Source: Terebella lapidaria (lineage: Eukaryota; Annelida; Polychaeta; Terebellida; Terebellidae). Taken from it: a stretch of DNA of 64,000 nucleotides. The notes under the pieces were generated by a model, which did no database searches, was not told where the DNA came from, and saw only the letters and a program-made list of their open reading frames with translations. This document shows positions 11,262 to 25,076 of this stretch, piece by piece. The number at the start of each line of letters is the position of its first letter. Position 1 is the stretch's first letter. The stretch lies in contig OX424568.1 of assembly GCA_949152475.1 (NCBI GenBank), positions 23,845,667 through 23,909,666 on the forward strand. Direction: 5' to 3'. A program made the translations under genes and the position numbers.

Positions 11262-14200
11262 ATGCCGGTAGGGCGACCAGCACGTAAAGCGAAGGAAACG
11301 GCCTTGGGAGGCTTGCACAGCAGTTACAGACAAGATCACAGTACATCAGACGTGATGGAACCATCTTCTGAACTCTCAGTGTGAGTATTAAATATTTAGA
11401 AATAATAGATGTACTAGTAAACAATGCAATTGTTGTTACATTTGTCATATATTGGTGTTTGTATGAAACCTAAACTGTTGGTTTACATAAATTGGACACC
11501 TTATTGCAGGCCTGACCGTGAAGATGACAGTGACTTTGAGGAGCCGGCGGCCGCAATAATACGCCCAGTATCAGGTCGCGGACGTTCCCGAGGGAGAGGT
11601 CGTGGGGGTGGTGATGTATGTGAATAGAGCCCTGATTCTATGCATGTTGACAATGGTTGACATCTTGACTATCATTGTCAATCATCAAAATTCTCCTTGG
11701 TTGCAGAAACCAATTCCAGTGACATTCTCGTGTACTGTTATTTTAGAGCATTGTGAATTTGTATTTTGATTCAAATTGATGGAATAGTAATAATGAATAA
11801 AATGTATTTTAGTCTCTGGTCGAAACCCTTGCCCAGTGGTGTTTTAGGTATTAATAATATGACTCATTATAACGCATCTCTAGGGACCCGGTCGACGAGG
11901 CAGGAAGGCATTTGGTAACACCGCAGCCAAAGATCGACGACCTGGGCCAGAACTGGACAGCGAAGGCAGTCTCTTTGAAATCGTCAAGTCTGGCCGTGTC
12001 GCTCTCACTGTATGTGCCACTTCATGCCATCATTCGTAGCTTGGTCAAATGTTTGGATTTTCTGAAATCACGTAAATGTTCTCAGAATATTGAAGGTTTA
12101 ATATCTTTGACTTAGGTATATATAGTTATATTCCTGACAAACATACTTTGTGATTTTAATGACTTATCAATGATTACATGATTCTCAATTTCACATTCAT
12201 TTGCCTTCAGACGGTCGTAGATGATTGGATCGACTCATACAAACAAGACCGAGATACAGCGCTCCTTGGACTGATCCAGTTTTTCATCCACTGCTCCGGC
12301 TGTAAGGGTCGAATCTCCGTTCAAATGTATCAAAGCATGGAGCATGCAGAAATTATCCGGAAAATGACAGAGGAGTTTGACGAGGTTTGTACTTGTAATA
12401 CATATGTTATCATTTTAATGACCATATTTAATGTCAATAATGAATTAGTTTATCATACTGCAAGTAGATGGTGTGCGTTTGTCAAATGTCACCTATTTGT
12501 CATGTCTGTTTGCTCGATCACAATTTGATATCAACATCCAGTTACAATTCGAAGACTTCGTACAAAAAAAAGGTTTGATGGTGAGGTCTAGACCATCTTT
12601 ATCATGCAGTTTACAAGTATGTTGCTTGTTCATATCACAGGACAGTGGAGACTACCCGCTCATAATGTCCGGCCCCCAGTGGAAGAAGTTCAAGACCAAC
12701 TTCTGCGACTTTATCATGATGTTGGTGCGACAGTGCCAATACAGTATCATCTATGACCAGTATATGATGGACAATGTCATCTCCCTGCTCACTGGTCTTA
12801 CAGACTCCCAAGTCAGGGCCTTTAGACACACCAGCACTCTAGCTTGTACGTACTGTGAAGATTTTGTGGCCCATGAGTTGTTGCCTGTTATCGATACGTA
12901 AAAAGTAAACGTGTACTCTTTATACTGGAACATTTGTAATAGAATCATACTTGCACTAGACACATGAATTTATTCATGTAATAAGATTTATGGTACACAT
13001 TATCATGATTAGATTCCTGTGGAAAAAGCGAAAATAGAGATAGACCACATATATATCCCTACAAGTATCGAAATGAATACAGTTGATACGTTGAATGTCT
13101 GTGAAAGAATTTGTTGTCGGTTCGCAGCTTGTGTACTGATGAGTTGAGATGTTATATACTGTCAATGTTTACAGCGATGAAGCTGATGACGGCACTGGTA
13201 GATGTCGCTCTGAACCTCAGCATTAACTTGGACCACACACAGCGACAGTACGAGGCTGAGCGCTCCAAGAACCGCAGTAAGCAGGCCAGCGAACGCCTCG
13301 AGATGCTCATGACGAAACGACAGGAGGTCAGTCAGTGCCACAGGAAACTTTCACTTAAATTACTCTTGCCTGGAGATTCAATGTGAAATATAAATTTGTA
13401 ATCTATGGTGTGTGGTAGTTGAATATTACCTGTACATGTATATGGCTAGCACTTTGAACTGATTGCCATGCTCTGTGAACTATAGCTGATTGACTTTTGA
13501 TGACCTGCAGTGTCTTTCTCTGTGGTATATAGGTTGAAGAAAATCAAGAGGAAATCAGAAACATGTTGACTTACATCTTCAAGGGAGTGTTCGTGCACAG
13601 ATACAGGTGAGTAATTGTGACAATATTCGCCATTCAGAGAAACAAAAATGTGTCCATAGGAAAAAATGTATCCATAGGATGGCTGATTGACCTATTGCTA
13701 AAGCCGCCTAAAATTTGTCCGAGTTGCACATACTATGTTGGCAAACTTCTCTTTGGCCAATGATAACGTTTTGCAGAATGCGTCAAAACTGACGTAAAAA
13801 GACTCGGACAAATTGGTTCGGCGATAGGTTAATTGCACCCTTCTATCTTTCCTTTGTAAACAGAGACACCCAGCCTGAGATCCGAGGCATCTGCATGGCT
13901 GAGATCGGGGTGTGGATGAAACGCTATCCAGGAATGTTTCTGGATGACAGTTACCTCAAATATGTGGGGTGGACGCTCTATGACAGGGTTTGTACCAAGT
14001 GCAATTGTGAGAGTTCTATTTAGAAAGAATGGCCTGATCTTGAATGTTCACTGTGTGTGGAGTTAGAACTAGGATATGAATTTAATAGTGTTCTATTATC
14101 GTATTTTAATACAGGTTGGAGAGGTGAGGCATTGTTGTTTGAGATGTCTACTGCCACTTTACGACACAACAGAACTTCAGCCGAAACTTGAGCTCTTCAC

Positions 14201-17200
14201 CAACAGATTCAAGGTGATTACTCGCGCAAGTCTAGCATACAAATCCCATACCATCTAGGGTCTGTTTTGCAAACAAAATATGACTCCGAATGAGTAAGTT
14301 AGGCCTATACCACACTGAATAAGCTTTTTCTTTTCCTGCCATCCTCACTATTTTGATATTCGCCAGTGTAAGCATAAAAGCTGATCATGGATGTGCAATT
14401 TTCAGGATCGAATCGTGGAGATGACGCTCGATAAAGAGTACGATGTTGCTGTGCAAGCAGTGAAACTGGTCATTGAGATCTTCAAGTAAGTTTGTGGTTT
14501 TAAATTTAAAGCTTTTCCATATTGCTATGATCAATAGTATAACTCCAAATGAAATTCAATAACATGTCAGATTTACAATTACAAGAATGGTGTTTTATAA
14601 GGCAAGTCTTTTTGCAGCTGTAAGATATTAAGTTGAAGTGTGGAACACAGATTTTGAAATGTTTTATATATTTCCTTCAGGTTTTCCGAGAATGTATTGG
14701 CTGACAAGGACTGCGAGAACGTCTATGAGTTGGTTTACTCATCCCACCGTGCTGTGGCTCAGGCTGCGGGTGAGTTCCTGAACGCCAAACTTTTCTCCCG
14801 TGAGAATGAAGAGGCCAAGAACGTTAAGACCAAAAAGGGCAAAAAACGCAGTGAGAACACTCCCCTCATCCGGGATCTTGTCCAGTTCTTCATTGAGAGT
14901 GAGGTGAGTGAAGGCCTTCATTGATGCCTAATGACACAAATTGTTGAAATAGCAGTCAAAAGTTTCTTGATATTGTTGTGTTATTGCTACTAAAAAATCC
15001 TTGTCTGTTTGCTCTGTTATGTTTATCTATCTTGAATAAGCCTGCACATGTAGCGATATCAATGTAACTCATGCCATATATTTCTGTCAATTCCAATACT
15101 TATGATTATATACCTAACAGAAAATGAATCATATGAACTATGTATATGCACATTTTGAGAATCATAATACCTATTGTACATGTATTCGTGTCATACTGTC
15201 ATGTTAACTGGACTTCGGTCGATAAATACATACATACATACAATATCATATATCGCCAGTTACACGAGCACGGAGCCTACCTGGTGGACAGTCTCTGGGA
15301 GATCAATGACATGCTGAAGGACTGGGAATGTATGACTGATCTGCTCTTAGAAGAACCCGGCCGCGGCGAGGAGGCAATGGACGACCGTCAGGAGACGAGC
15401 CTCATCGAGATCATGGTCTGCTGCGTCAAACAGTCTGCAACCGGCGAGTATCCGGTCGGACGTGGACCCACACGCAAGGTATGGGGTGTAATGTTTGCCA
15501 CACAGTAGTTTTGTTAGAGTTATGTGATGGTTTGTAGGGGGATTTTCGATATGCTTTGCATGTTTCCACCTGATTTTCTCCATCAGCTTACGACTAAAGA
15601 GAGTAAGCAAGTACTGGAAGACAAAACCAAACTGACGGAGCACTTCATCGTAACTCTGCCACAACTCCTTGCCAAGGTTAGTCACTGTCAATTACAGTTT
15701 CATGGAATGTTTATATGGATCATCCAATCCTGAATGCATAATACCACAGTTCCTGGTAGTTGGAAGAACTATAGAGCATTGTTCTAAAGATCACTAATTG
15801 TTGCCATAACAAAAATCAAAATGTTTTTGTTTCTCCACAGTATAATGTTGACGCAGAGAAGGTTGCCAACTTGCTGCAGATTCCACTGTACTTCGATCTG
15901 GAGATCTACACAACCAGTCGACAGGAAAAGGTTTTCACAGCATTTTATCGATTCTAAGATGTACTTGGATAAAAACTACATGTGAATATATGATTATGTG
16001 GCTGTATGCTTTACAATGTACATGTAATGAAAGTATTTTTGCTTCAGAACCTGGACACATTGCTGCGACACATTTGTGACATTGTGGACAAGCACACTGA
16101 TTCTGAGGTAACATTTCCTCAGTTGCTACTTTGCTATCACATCACTTCATTTACTACAATCAATTTCTAACCTGTGCTAATCACAAATTACTGAACAGGT
16201 GTTGGAGAACTGCTCTAAAGTGCTGGAGAACTTCTGCAGTGAGGAGTTTGCAATCTCTGGAAAATGTAACGTTGCGCGGTCAACGTTGATTGACCATCTC
16301 GTCCAGCGCTACAAGGAGGCATTCCAGGACTTCTTTCAAGAGGTCAGTGCTTCACTCAAACAGAACCCATTGTGTTTAGTGTTTAGAAGAAAAAAAAATT
16401 GTAAATTTTATGATATTTTCCCCAGTGTCACACAACAATTGCACATAATCTGTTTTGAGGGAAAAAAGAAATCGTAAATTTTGTGCTATATGCTCGTATA
16501 CAGGGTGAAGAGCCAGATGAGGATGATGCCTATGCTCTGATGGCGAGCCTCAAGCGAATTTACGCCTTCTACTGGTAAGTTTCATCCAAGCTTCATGAAT
16601 TTGATGAGTAGACCAATGGCAGAACAGCAGTTGACCCCTAAACATGAAAACATGCAAAATATTATACTGATATGATGATAATGATGATGATAATGATATA
16701 TATGGTGCCCTTACTTGCAGTTGCCACGATTTGAACCCATGGGGTCTATGGGACAGTCTCTTTGCCATCGTGAAAGGCGGTCAAGATGGAAATACTATCC
16801 CAGAGGAGATCGTCTGTAAGGCCATCGCCTGCTGCTACCAAGCGGTCATCTGGTTCCTCGATGCGTTAGACGAGAACAACCCAGACAAGGTAGTTGAACG
16901 ATGCAGGCAACTTGTCGATGTACCGAATATTGCACTGTTCATAGAGTAGTCGCACATTAAAGTGACAGAAGTGGACAAAGCTTGAAAACATCTACCCTTT
17001 GTCTTGGCATTTGCCAGATATAAAGGGTGCTTCAGTGCTCCCTCTATGCGTGTTAGTTTATGTGGGGATTTTTCTGACTTGCAGTCAACAATGAAGGAAC
17101 TGAAGAAACGACTCAACCACTTCATGAAAACCTGCCATCAGCTAATGTATCACCAACAGGACAAAATACAGGAGGATGTTAGTGAAACTTGCTGAATATC

Positions 17201-20200
17201 TCTCATATTATCACATGATTATAAGGAACAACTGTTCAGTAGAATCTTTGCTAAAAACCACCTGTCAATACAGATCACCCTGTGAGCATTAAGACCACTA
17301 ACATCAATCCAAACGGTCCAAATATATTCCAATTTATACCATGTTACACAGATTGGCTACAACTCAATTGTATTTACTGACAATATTCAGCAATGTCGCC
17401 ACTGTTTTATATCTATCTTTCAGTCGTACATCACCATCTGTGACATGTTGGTGGTGTTTAGTAAACACCTTGGGAACGTGTCCACACTGACTCCGCTCGT
17501 CTACGATCCCGACAAGAACCTTCAGGGACAACTCAGCGGCTTTCTCAACGATAAAGTCTTCATCGAGGACGACGATGGTATGTACATGTAGATAGCAGCA
17601 CAAAGTTTTGCTTTACATGTAAAGTACAGTAACGCTAATATTGTCTTTTTGCTGATATTGCTAATATTGCCTGGTGCTCCACTTATAGTTCTTTCTGGTA
17701 ATATGTAACATTTTGATGGCCTGTATTTACTTTTTACAAAGTTATATTGCATGTCGTGTTTTCAGATGAAATGGATGAGAATCAGAAAATCGTTGAGCTG
17801 CACAAGCGTCGTAACTTCCTGGCATCTTTCTGTAAACTTGTCGTCTACAATGTCGTCAACATCAAGAACGCTGCCGATATGTTCAAGTATTACATGAGGG
17901 TGAGAGTCGAAAACAGTGTTATGTAATATGTATGGACATGTGTATTATATACACAGTTATGTATTGTGACAGCAAATCCTGGATATGTCACAGGTATTGC
18001 ATATGTCACTGCGATTGCTTGTATTGCATAATAGCATGCAAAAAACTCTGTTTCTGACCAATTGTTTTGGTTTCATGCACAGTTCTATAATGATTATGGG
18101 GACATCATTAAGGCTACCCTCGGGAAGGCTCGAGAAATCAACAAAGTCTCCACGGCAAAAACACTGGCATCTAGTCTCACACAGGTATGTGCTTCTTGTG
18201 GCGATTCCACTCGTCAAATACATGCGGGTATAAAATTTCCACCGTTTGTCTGATTTGTGAAAACTTTGGTTGGATTGTTGCAGCTTTTCACAGAACTACA
18301 GCAAGAACAGGGATGGAATGTAGACCGCTCATCAGAAGGCTATCTAGCCATCAAGGTAGGTCAACTCGCAAAATAAATGTGACCATAGACATTTCCAGCC
18401 TTGGATTTTAACACTAGTGTTCAGTGTGTCTGCGTTTTGAATGCTGCCCTATGAAGCTCTAGATAGGTGGTGCTGTATACTGTCTCATTCTGTGGTCTCT
18501 GCTATGTAGGAGCTGGCACGTCGTTTCTCCCTGTCCTTTGGGCTGGATCAGCTCAAGAATCGTGAGGCTGTGGCAGCCATGCACAGGTATTAATAAACAT
18601 ATAAAAAAAAACAACATCAAATTCAAAGTTCATGATAGTCATATATTTTTAACTTTTCGTATATAATGATGTTAAATACAAATATTGAGTGTAAAGATGT
18701 TCACTGGTTTATCACTGTTCACCAGGGAAGGAATTACGTTTAGTCTGTCTACATTGGAAAACACCGAGATGGAAGGCGGCCCACCTCCAAACATATCATT
18801 CTTGGAAATCTTGTCAGAGTTTTCATCGAAGCTTATGCGCCAGGACAAGCGAGTTGTGTCAGTAACGTATTCTAGATATTCTTCACCTTTAACATTTAGA
18901 TATTCAATTCTTTTCCACGTGCTGATGTTTTACCTCACCACTCCTATACATGATGACAAGTTTTACATATCTTTTATACCAATTCACTCTGTGTTTGCAG
19001 AATGGCCTTCCTCGACAAACAGCTAAAGGGAATCACTCCAGCTGACGACTCGGAACTCTGGGGACCGTACTTCACCTACCGTGGCTGCCTGCTGCAGGGG
19101 GAGGGGGATGTCACCGGGGTGCCCACTAAAACCCCTGGAACGGGCAAACGTGGCCGCGGGGCTAAACGCAAACAGAAGGGCCATGCTGTAGTCGAGAGTG
19201 AGTAACGAATGCATGAACCTACATGTTTCGAAATTTGATAAGCTTTTCTTTTCCATTGAGATTGGTAGCATGATCAAATTTATTTTGATATGTGCATAAT
19301 AACGAACAAATGTCTAAATTGAACGAATTCCAAAAACGTCTCACTCACAGGCACCGCTGAGACGACACAATGGGTACTAAGCAGTAAGACTCCATCCCGC
19401 AACATGCCTGGGCCTCTGACTTCGACCGTCATCAAGAAACGTCGCGTGGAAGATATACCAGTACAATCGGAATCCGAGTCAGAGGAGGGCTCGGATCAGG
19501 AATTCCAGGGGTAAGTTTGTAGCTGAGTTTTCCGTGTTGTGCCATTTGTTTTGACTACGTTGTTGCGTAATATATGCCAGTCTGGTCTTGGCTTCAAGTT
19601 CAGATCATGTTTGATTGCATCGGTATTTTTGCTCTTTGTAGGAAATGGCAATTTTATTGTTGTTTGTCTTATGCTAATGATAAAATGTTTCGTTGTTCGT
19701 TGTAGAATGTATTGAAATTGAGGTATGGAGAACCGTTTTGCTTTTTCCTAGGTGATTGTGTAGAATTATAATGTAGCATAGACTGTACATTTATTTTGCA
19801 TCTTAGATGGTCAATGCATGTTAACCAACAACTATATGTGGTGATCTGGTTGTAAAACCCTAAAAGTGGTGCATGCTAGCTTAGTGCTGTAGATGCTATA
19901 CGTTTGCTGTGTATCTGTCCCTGAACTTTCTATCGATGGCTCACTATTTTCTGAGTTCTATGTACAGAAATGAATACCGGAGGGTAAAATTATGCAATGA
20001 CCTTGTCCAGATCATTTGTGAGGCAGCCAACACGCACTTCAAGTCGAAAATCAAGTGCACAAGAGCACCGGATACGCAAGAGACGAAAACGCGAATCCAG
20101 TCTGACTCGCATGAGGAAAAGACCGAGGTTTGCGCCCAGTGTAGATATAAGACCCTCTTGGATTTTGGGTGGTGTCATAACATAACAAGACTTCGGATTT

Positions 20201-20947
20201 AACACTGAATGGTTGGTGATTCCGAAATTAACAAGACACATCTTATGCATGCCTTATAGTAGTCCAATGCCCGGGCAAGGTCGAAAAAACGACCTATCAG
20301 CAGATGAATCTCGGGACAGCATCGAAGAGTTCGAGAGCCCTGAGCCCCCCAAAGGCAGGGAGAGTAGCCGAGGGGGCATGGTGGACAGTCCCCACCCCCC
20401 TCGGGCATCCAGCCACCGCCCACAGCTTGCCCCTCGTCAACGCAGATATAGACATAGCCTCCTCCCGCAAAACACTTTCGAGGAGGACGAGGAAAGTTTA
20501 GCAATCGATGATGACGACTCTGTGAGGATTACAGGCTCTTCCTTACAACCTGTGCATTAGCTTCATGTTTTCCTACTAAGATCTCTTTCTTTCAGCAAGT
20601 TCTGCATTCATTTTCATGTTATCATTCTACTAACATGAATTGTTTTGCGTTCACTGGTCCTAACTTTTGTTTCATGTTTCAATGTTCGAAGCTTTTTGTT
20701 CAGTTTCATTCATTTCTCATCAAAACTCGAAGTATAACATGTTAAATTCAACAATGACTCGCATTTCTGATCGAGTTTTTTATAAATTGATATGCATTCA
20801 AATCTGAGGTCCTCTGAATCACCGGTACTAAGTATACGATAGAAGTAAATAAAAGTAGCTGAATTCCTTGTCTGCATTCAGGAGTTGATGATTTGAGGTG
20901 ACTTTATTATAAATTGTCTATTTCAGGAGGACCTAGAAGCCATGTAG
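11262..20947 (+). CDS. STAG: Cohesin subunit SA (STAG/SCC3)
   Basis: Exons: 11262-11380, 11510-11615, 11884-12009, 12211-12384, 12641-12845, 13175-13326, 13533-13606, 13864-13987, 14115-14213, 14406-14485, 14681-14903, 15260-15478, 15587-15676, 15841-15930, 16048-16107, 16199-16342, 16504-16574, 16721-16889, 17085-17177, 17424-17577, 17766-17899, 18083-18184, 18284-18355, 18510-18586, 18726-18857, 19001-19197, 19351-19510, 20011-20127, then either 20260-20560 (1287 aa) or 20260-20521 plus 20927-20947 (1281 aa); all phases agree. The conserved core begins [14 protein letters not shown] and includes [15 protein letters not shown] and [13 protein letters not shown], then the stromalin conserved domain ([36 protein letters not shown]) and [13 protein letters not shown]. 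It is a HEAT-repeat protein that binds SCC1/RAD21 and loads or retains cohesin on chromatin. The N-terminus has an RG-rich stretch (~60-80); the C-terminus is basic, then acidic. Family identity is very strong; STAG1, 2 or 3 cannot be distinguished. Confidence 0.97.
13686..13833. repeat. MITE, 148 bp, in STAG intron 7
   Basis: ATTGACCTATTGCTAAAGCC, continuing into AAATTTGTCCGAGT, is mirrored at the right by ACTCGGACAAATTGGTTCGG, continuing CGATAGGTTAAT. The arms are about 38 bp with a few mismatches. Confidence 0.8.
20848..20853 (+). other. AATAAA polyadenylation signal inside the last STAG intron
   Basis: This AATAAA lies between the retained-intron stop (20560) and the alternative terminal exon (20927). 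It could end the transcript that reads through donor 20522. Confidence 0.4.
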
Positions 20948-20953
20948 AGTCAT

Positions 20954-21590
20954 GTTCTGCATCAACCACTGCCATGTGTTCATCAATTCCTGGAGACATC
21001 ACGGTTCATAATTCCCTGACGGTCTTGAGTTCAAAAAAAATTTGAGAACAAATTATGTGAACATTCATCGGTCAACTGTGAATAATTTGAGTGACGATGG
21101 TTGCATGCAGCTACGGAAAAATTATTTAATCATGAAAAGGCAGCATTTATTGTTGTGCGTATGTGTGTTGTTGTACATGTTTTAAACAGTTATTACATAT
21201 TCACGAGATTCTCAATTGACATTGCATTGGTTCAGTGTTCCTTCGACAGATGAAATGAAGTTGTTGTCTGGTACAAGTGTGTTGTCTCATCAGTGTTTTA
21301 TATCTTGCGACTGGTAATTCAGAGCTGGTTCGCTACTTTTAAATCTATGTTGCATTTGTAAATATACAACTGGTAGTAACTGTTTTATGGAAGTGTCAAG
21401 TCTGTTTGTTCAGAGTCTGTTGATAAATGTTGTGAAAGCTACATTGTGCCTTTGTGTTTTCAATCAATCAATCAGTTTTACAACTGATAGTCAATATAAC
21501 CAAATGTATATAGAGCAGCTATGGAATTCCACATGCGACATACCAAATATTGACCCACAAAAATGATATATACAGGTTACCAATACATAT
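20954..21590 (+). other. STAG 3'UTR and downstream sequence
   Basis: AT-rich, with no coding frame I can support. It probably holds the 3'UTR of the spliced isoform; no canonical AATAAA was spotted. Confidence 0.35.
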
Positions 21591-22097
21591 ATAAAACCAT
21601 GCGAGTGTGTTTTCCGCAAAAAGATATCGGTCGAGTTTGGTCTGACGGATGAATTCAGGATGCACGAGTCCGAAGGACGAGTGTATTCTGTGTTCATCCG
21701 CCAGACCAAACGAGACCGATATCTTTTTGCGGAAAACATGAGCGTGGTTTTTATTTTATCACAAACAACTGTTCAGACATAATTCTAGATATTGTCGTAG
21801 ATCATAGGAAAATTGTGAATGATCATTAATATAATAATATTAATTTTATAATATTCATGAATATGCCTGCTGTGATGTCAGAAAAATCTCAAGTCGGCTT
21901 GGTTTCGGTTGCTAAGATCGTTTTCATATGTATGAATTCATATTGTTCTTTTACGTAATAACGATCTTCACATAAAAAAAGTAGTATCAGCCCGATGTGG
22001 CTCAGCAAGTGATACAGAATTTGAAGTAGGGTGATACAGAAAAGGTTATCACACCTTTTGGGGTCCTGTAGCATTGTAGTTTATAGTGTGTGATAAA
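21591..22097. repeat. Hairpin-headed repeat, copy 1, about 505 bp
   Basis: The first ~160 bp form a near-complete palindrome: AAACCATGCGAGTGTGTTTT through GATATCGGTC on the left arm, mirrored by GACCGATATCTTTTTGCGGA and CGTGGTTT on the right, with a loop near 'gtccgaaggac'. A ~340-bp AT-rich tail follows, ending TTTATAGTGTGTGATAAAT. Copy 2 is at 23741-24261. Confidence 0.85.
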
Positions 22098-22123
22098 TAC
22101 AAAATTAGCCCAAAGGCTAAGAT

Positions 22124-23626
22124 AGGTTACCGGACAATTTTGGTTTGGCCATGGCAGCATTGGCAGGTAACAGACCTTGAGATTTACCAATCAAGGTTCG
22201 CAGTGTAAACATATGACCTTGGGATTTACCAATCAAGGTCATCCGTATGAACCTCGATGTAACCATTACATGTATGTGTGCGGCATTTGATATTCTATAT
22301 GTTGGGTGGAATCGTTTAGGCCGCTCAGGTCAATTTACACATTCCAAGTCAGACATTTGGCACTCAAGGTCATCTGACGTCAAGTTCAAGGTCATCATTA
22401 GTTGTGCCATATATGTCTTCCTATATGTTCATAATGCAAACATGAGCTCTATCTGCAAGCATTTCATCTACAAAGGCAAATCTGGGCATTTTTTGACCCC
22501 AAAATGGCTGTTTTGACCTTTCAAGGTCATCGAAGGTCAAATTCAAGGTCACCACACAAGTCGCCATATATGACTTCCCATTTGAAAGTGCCAATTTCTA
22601 AGCTCTATCTTCAAGCGTTCTATGAGTACAGTCCCGACAGCTCCCATTATGAAGGAAAAAAGTGCCGAAAATTTTCTAAGTCCAAAATTTTTTTCAAAGG
22701 GTGAAAATTTTTTTTTGCCTAGAAATGGCCCAAAATGGATAGTAATGTTATTTGGGGCGAAAAATTTTTTTTTCGCCGACTCGTCAAAAATTCAAAATGG
22801 CCGCCACACTGAGATCGGCGATTCAAGGGCAACAAAACTTATACACGTCACAGAGGTATATAAGAGGAATCTTTTTAAGAAAAAATCTCAAAACTGATCA
22901 GACAGTTTTTGAGAAAATACAGACCAGGTGCAAATTTGAGCGTTTTTCGACCCAAAAATGGCTGTTTTGACCTTTCAAGGTCATCCAAGGTCAAATTCAA
23001 GGTCACCACACAAGTCGCCATATATGACTTCCCATTTGAAAGTGCCAATTTCTAAGCTCTATCTTCAAGCGTTCTATGAGTACAGTCCGGACAGCTCCCA
23101 TTATGAAGGGAAAAAGTGCCGAAAATTTTCTAAGTCCAAAATTTTTTTCAAAGGGTGAAAAATTTTTTTTGCCCTAGAAATGGCCCAAAATGGATAGTAA
23201 TGCGATTTGGGGCGAAAAAATTTTTTTTCGCCGACCCGCCAAAAATTCAAAATGGCCGCCACACAGAAACCGGCAGATTTAGGGCAACCAAACTTATACA
23301 TATCACAGAGGTATATGAGGGGAATCTTTTGAAACCAAAAACTCAAAACTGATCAGACAGTTTTTGAGAAAATGGCCGTCAAAGTCCAAAATTGAGCGTT
23401 TTTCGACAAAAACGGCCGCCATTTTGAAAAAAATGCGAAAATCAAAAAACAAAAAAATACCTCCTTCTCAAAATATTTTTAGGCATTTTTGTGCAAAATT
23501 TCAGAAAGATTCGATCGTTAACTTTAAAGATAAAAATGTTAACGCCGGACGGACGGACGGACGGACGGACGGACGACGGACGCAACGCCATGCCAATAGG
23601 TTATCGGACCAAAGGTCCGGTAACCT
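22124..23626. mobile_element. Non-autonomous element with AGGTTACCGGAC termini
   Basis: AGGTTACCGGAC at the left and GTCCGGTAACCT at the right are perfect 12-bp inverted ends. Just inside the right end a second hairpin (ggttatcggaccaaaggtcc) and a GGAC microsatellite (~23549-23575) occur. The interior has two 454-bp direct repeats. No intact transposase frame. It lies between the two copies of the hairpin-headed repeat. Confidence 0.7.
22490..23400. repeat. Two 454-bp direct repeats inside the element
   Basis: The segment beginning 'aaaatggctgttttgacctt' at about 22500 recurs at about 22954. A stretch of roughly 200 bp is nearly identical (GGTCAAATTCAAGGTCACCA through 'ttttttcaaagggtga'). 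The rest of the unit is more diverged. Confidence 0.85.
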
Positions 23627-23740
23627 AAAATACTTCACAGAGGCCTGCTGCTAGGCGTACTACACATACAGTATATCATGTAATATCATATACCTTGAGA
23701 TAGATATCAGAATGTCCTATGCAGACCTAGTATGGAATAT

Positions 23741-24261
23741 ATATAAAACCATGCGAGTGTGTTTTCCGCAAAAAGATATCGGTCGAGTTTGGTCTGACGG
23801 ATGAATTCAGGATGCACGAGTCCGAAGGACGAGTGTATTCTGTGTTCATCCGCCAGACCAAACGAGACCGATATCTTTTTGCGGAAAACACACGAGCGTG
23901 GTTTTTATTTTATCACACACGCCTATTCAGATATTAAATACCGTCGTTATCAACGAACATTGTGAATGATCATTAATAAATAAATTAATTAATTTAATTA
24001 TATTCATGAATATGCATGGGATGTCCGAAAAATCTCAAGTCTGGGCTTGGTAAGTAACTCTAGGTTACTAGAATCGTTTTCATAGGACATCACATTGTTC
24101 TTTTACGCAATAACGGTCTTTACGTAATCCGCGGTAGGAAAGTAGTTTCGGCCCAGTGTGGGTCAGCGAGTGATACAGATTAATTTGAAGTAGGATGATA
24201 CAGAAAAGGTTATCACACCTTTCTGAGTCCTCTAGCATTGCAGTTTATAGTGTGTGATAAA
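23741..24261. repeat. Hairpin-headed repeat, copy 2
   Basis: Direct-orientation copy of 21591-22097. The hairpin head is almost identical; the tail (through 'tgatacagaaaaggttatca' to GTGTGTGATAAAT) is more diverged. Confidence 0.85.
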
Positions 24262-24624
24262 TTAAGATATCTCACCTGTGGAATTCCTTAGCTACGGTAA
24301 CACCCACTTCAAAATCGAAAATCAAATCTTTGATTGCAACATGCAAATTCATTCAGAACACGAATGCACTCCTGAATGTTTCAACTGGTACATTTATTAG
24401 AACAACCACGACTTACACAGTTAAAAGTACTTCACAACATACGCTTTCCCCAGTACAACATCAAACACTCACTTCAGATACATGTATTCCCATCTGTATT
24501 TAGATTTTCGCTCTGGTTTTTGAGGTGCACAGCATGGACCAAATGTCCGTGCCAATTGTCGATATGGTAACTAGGATCTAGAAATTTACTGGAAATGCAC
24601 ATATAAACAAATTCAGAACCTCTG

Positions 24625-24905
24625 ACAGTGACCCATAATTCATTGCAAATGGAATATGTTGACCCCAAAGGCGGTGCTGCCAACTGGTGATTGCGGATAT
24701 TACATATTCCATTTGCAATGAATTATGGGTCACTGTCAATCACCAGTTGGCAGCACCGCCTTTGGGGTCAACATGATGTCATTATGCTGTTTTCTGGCGT
24801 TTAATCAATGTAATCGTGAATTTACTGCCATAAATACCTCATTGTTGATTATATCCATTAGTGATTTGCTGCCAAAAATTTACCCCAATTACAATGCTCC
24901 CCCCT
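24625..24905. repeat. Interleaved inverted repeats A-B-A'-B' and a MITE
   Basis: A (24625-24659) is reverse-complemented at 24702-24736, and B (24657-24693) at 24737-24773. The order is therefore A B A' B', not a simple palindrome. B' is the left end of a ~170-bp MITE running to 24905, whose relative is at 5990-6195. It lies downstream of SPCS2. Confidence 0.85.
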
Positions 24906-25076
24906 GTTGAATGAGTGTATGACATGCCTCAGTATGACGGATAACAACAGTCAAATGTACTGTTGATATAATATTTGCACTGGCACTAGGTTCCAAATCG
25001 GTTGAGAAAACTTACTGTGGTTTGACAGCAAAATGAATACAACTTTTATAAATGAATTTTACAATAGATGGATGTT

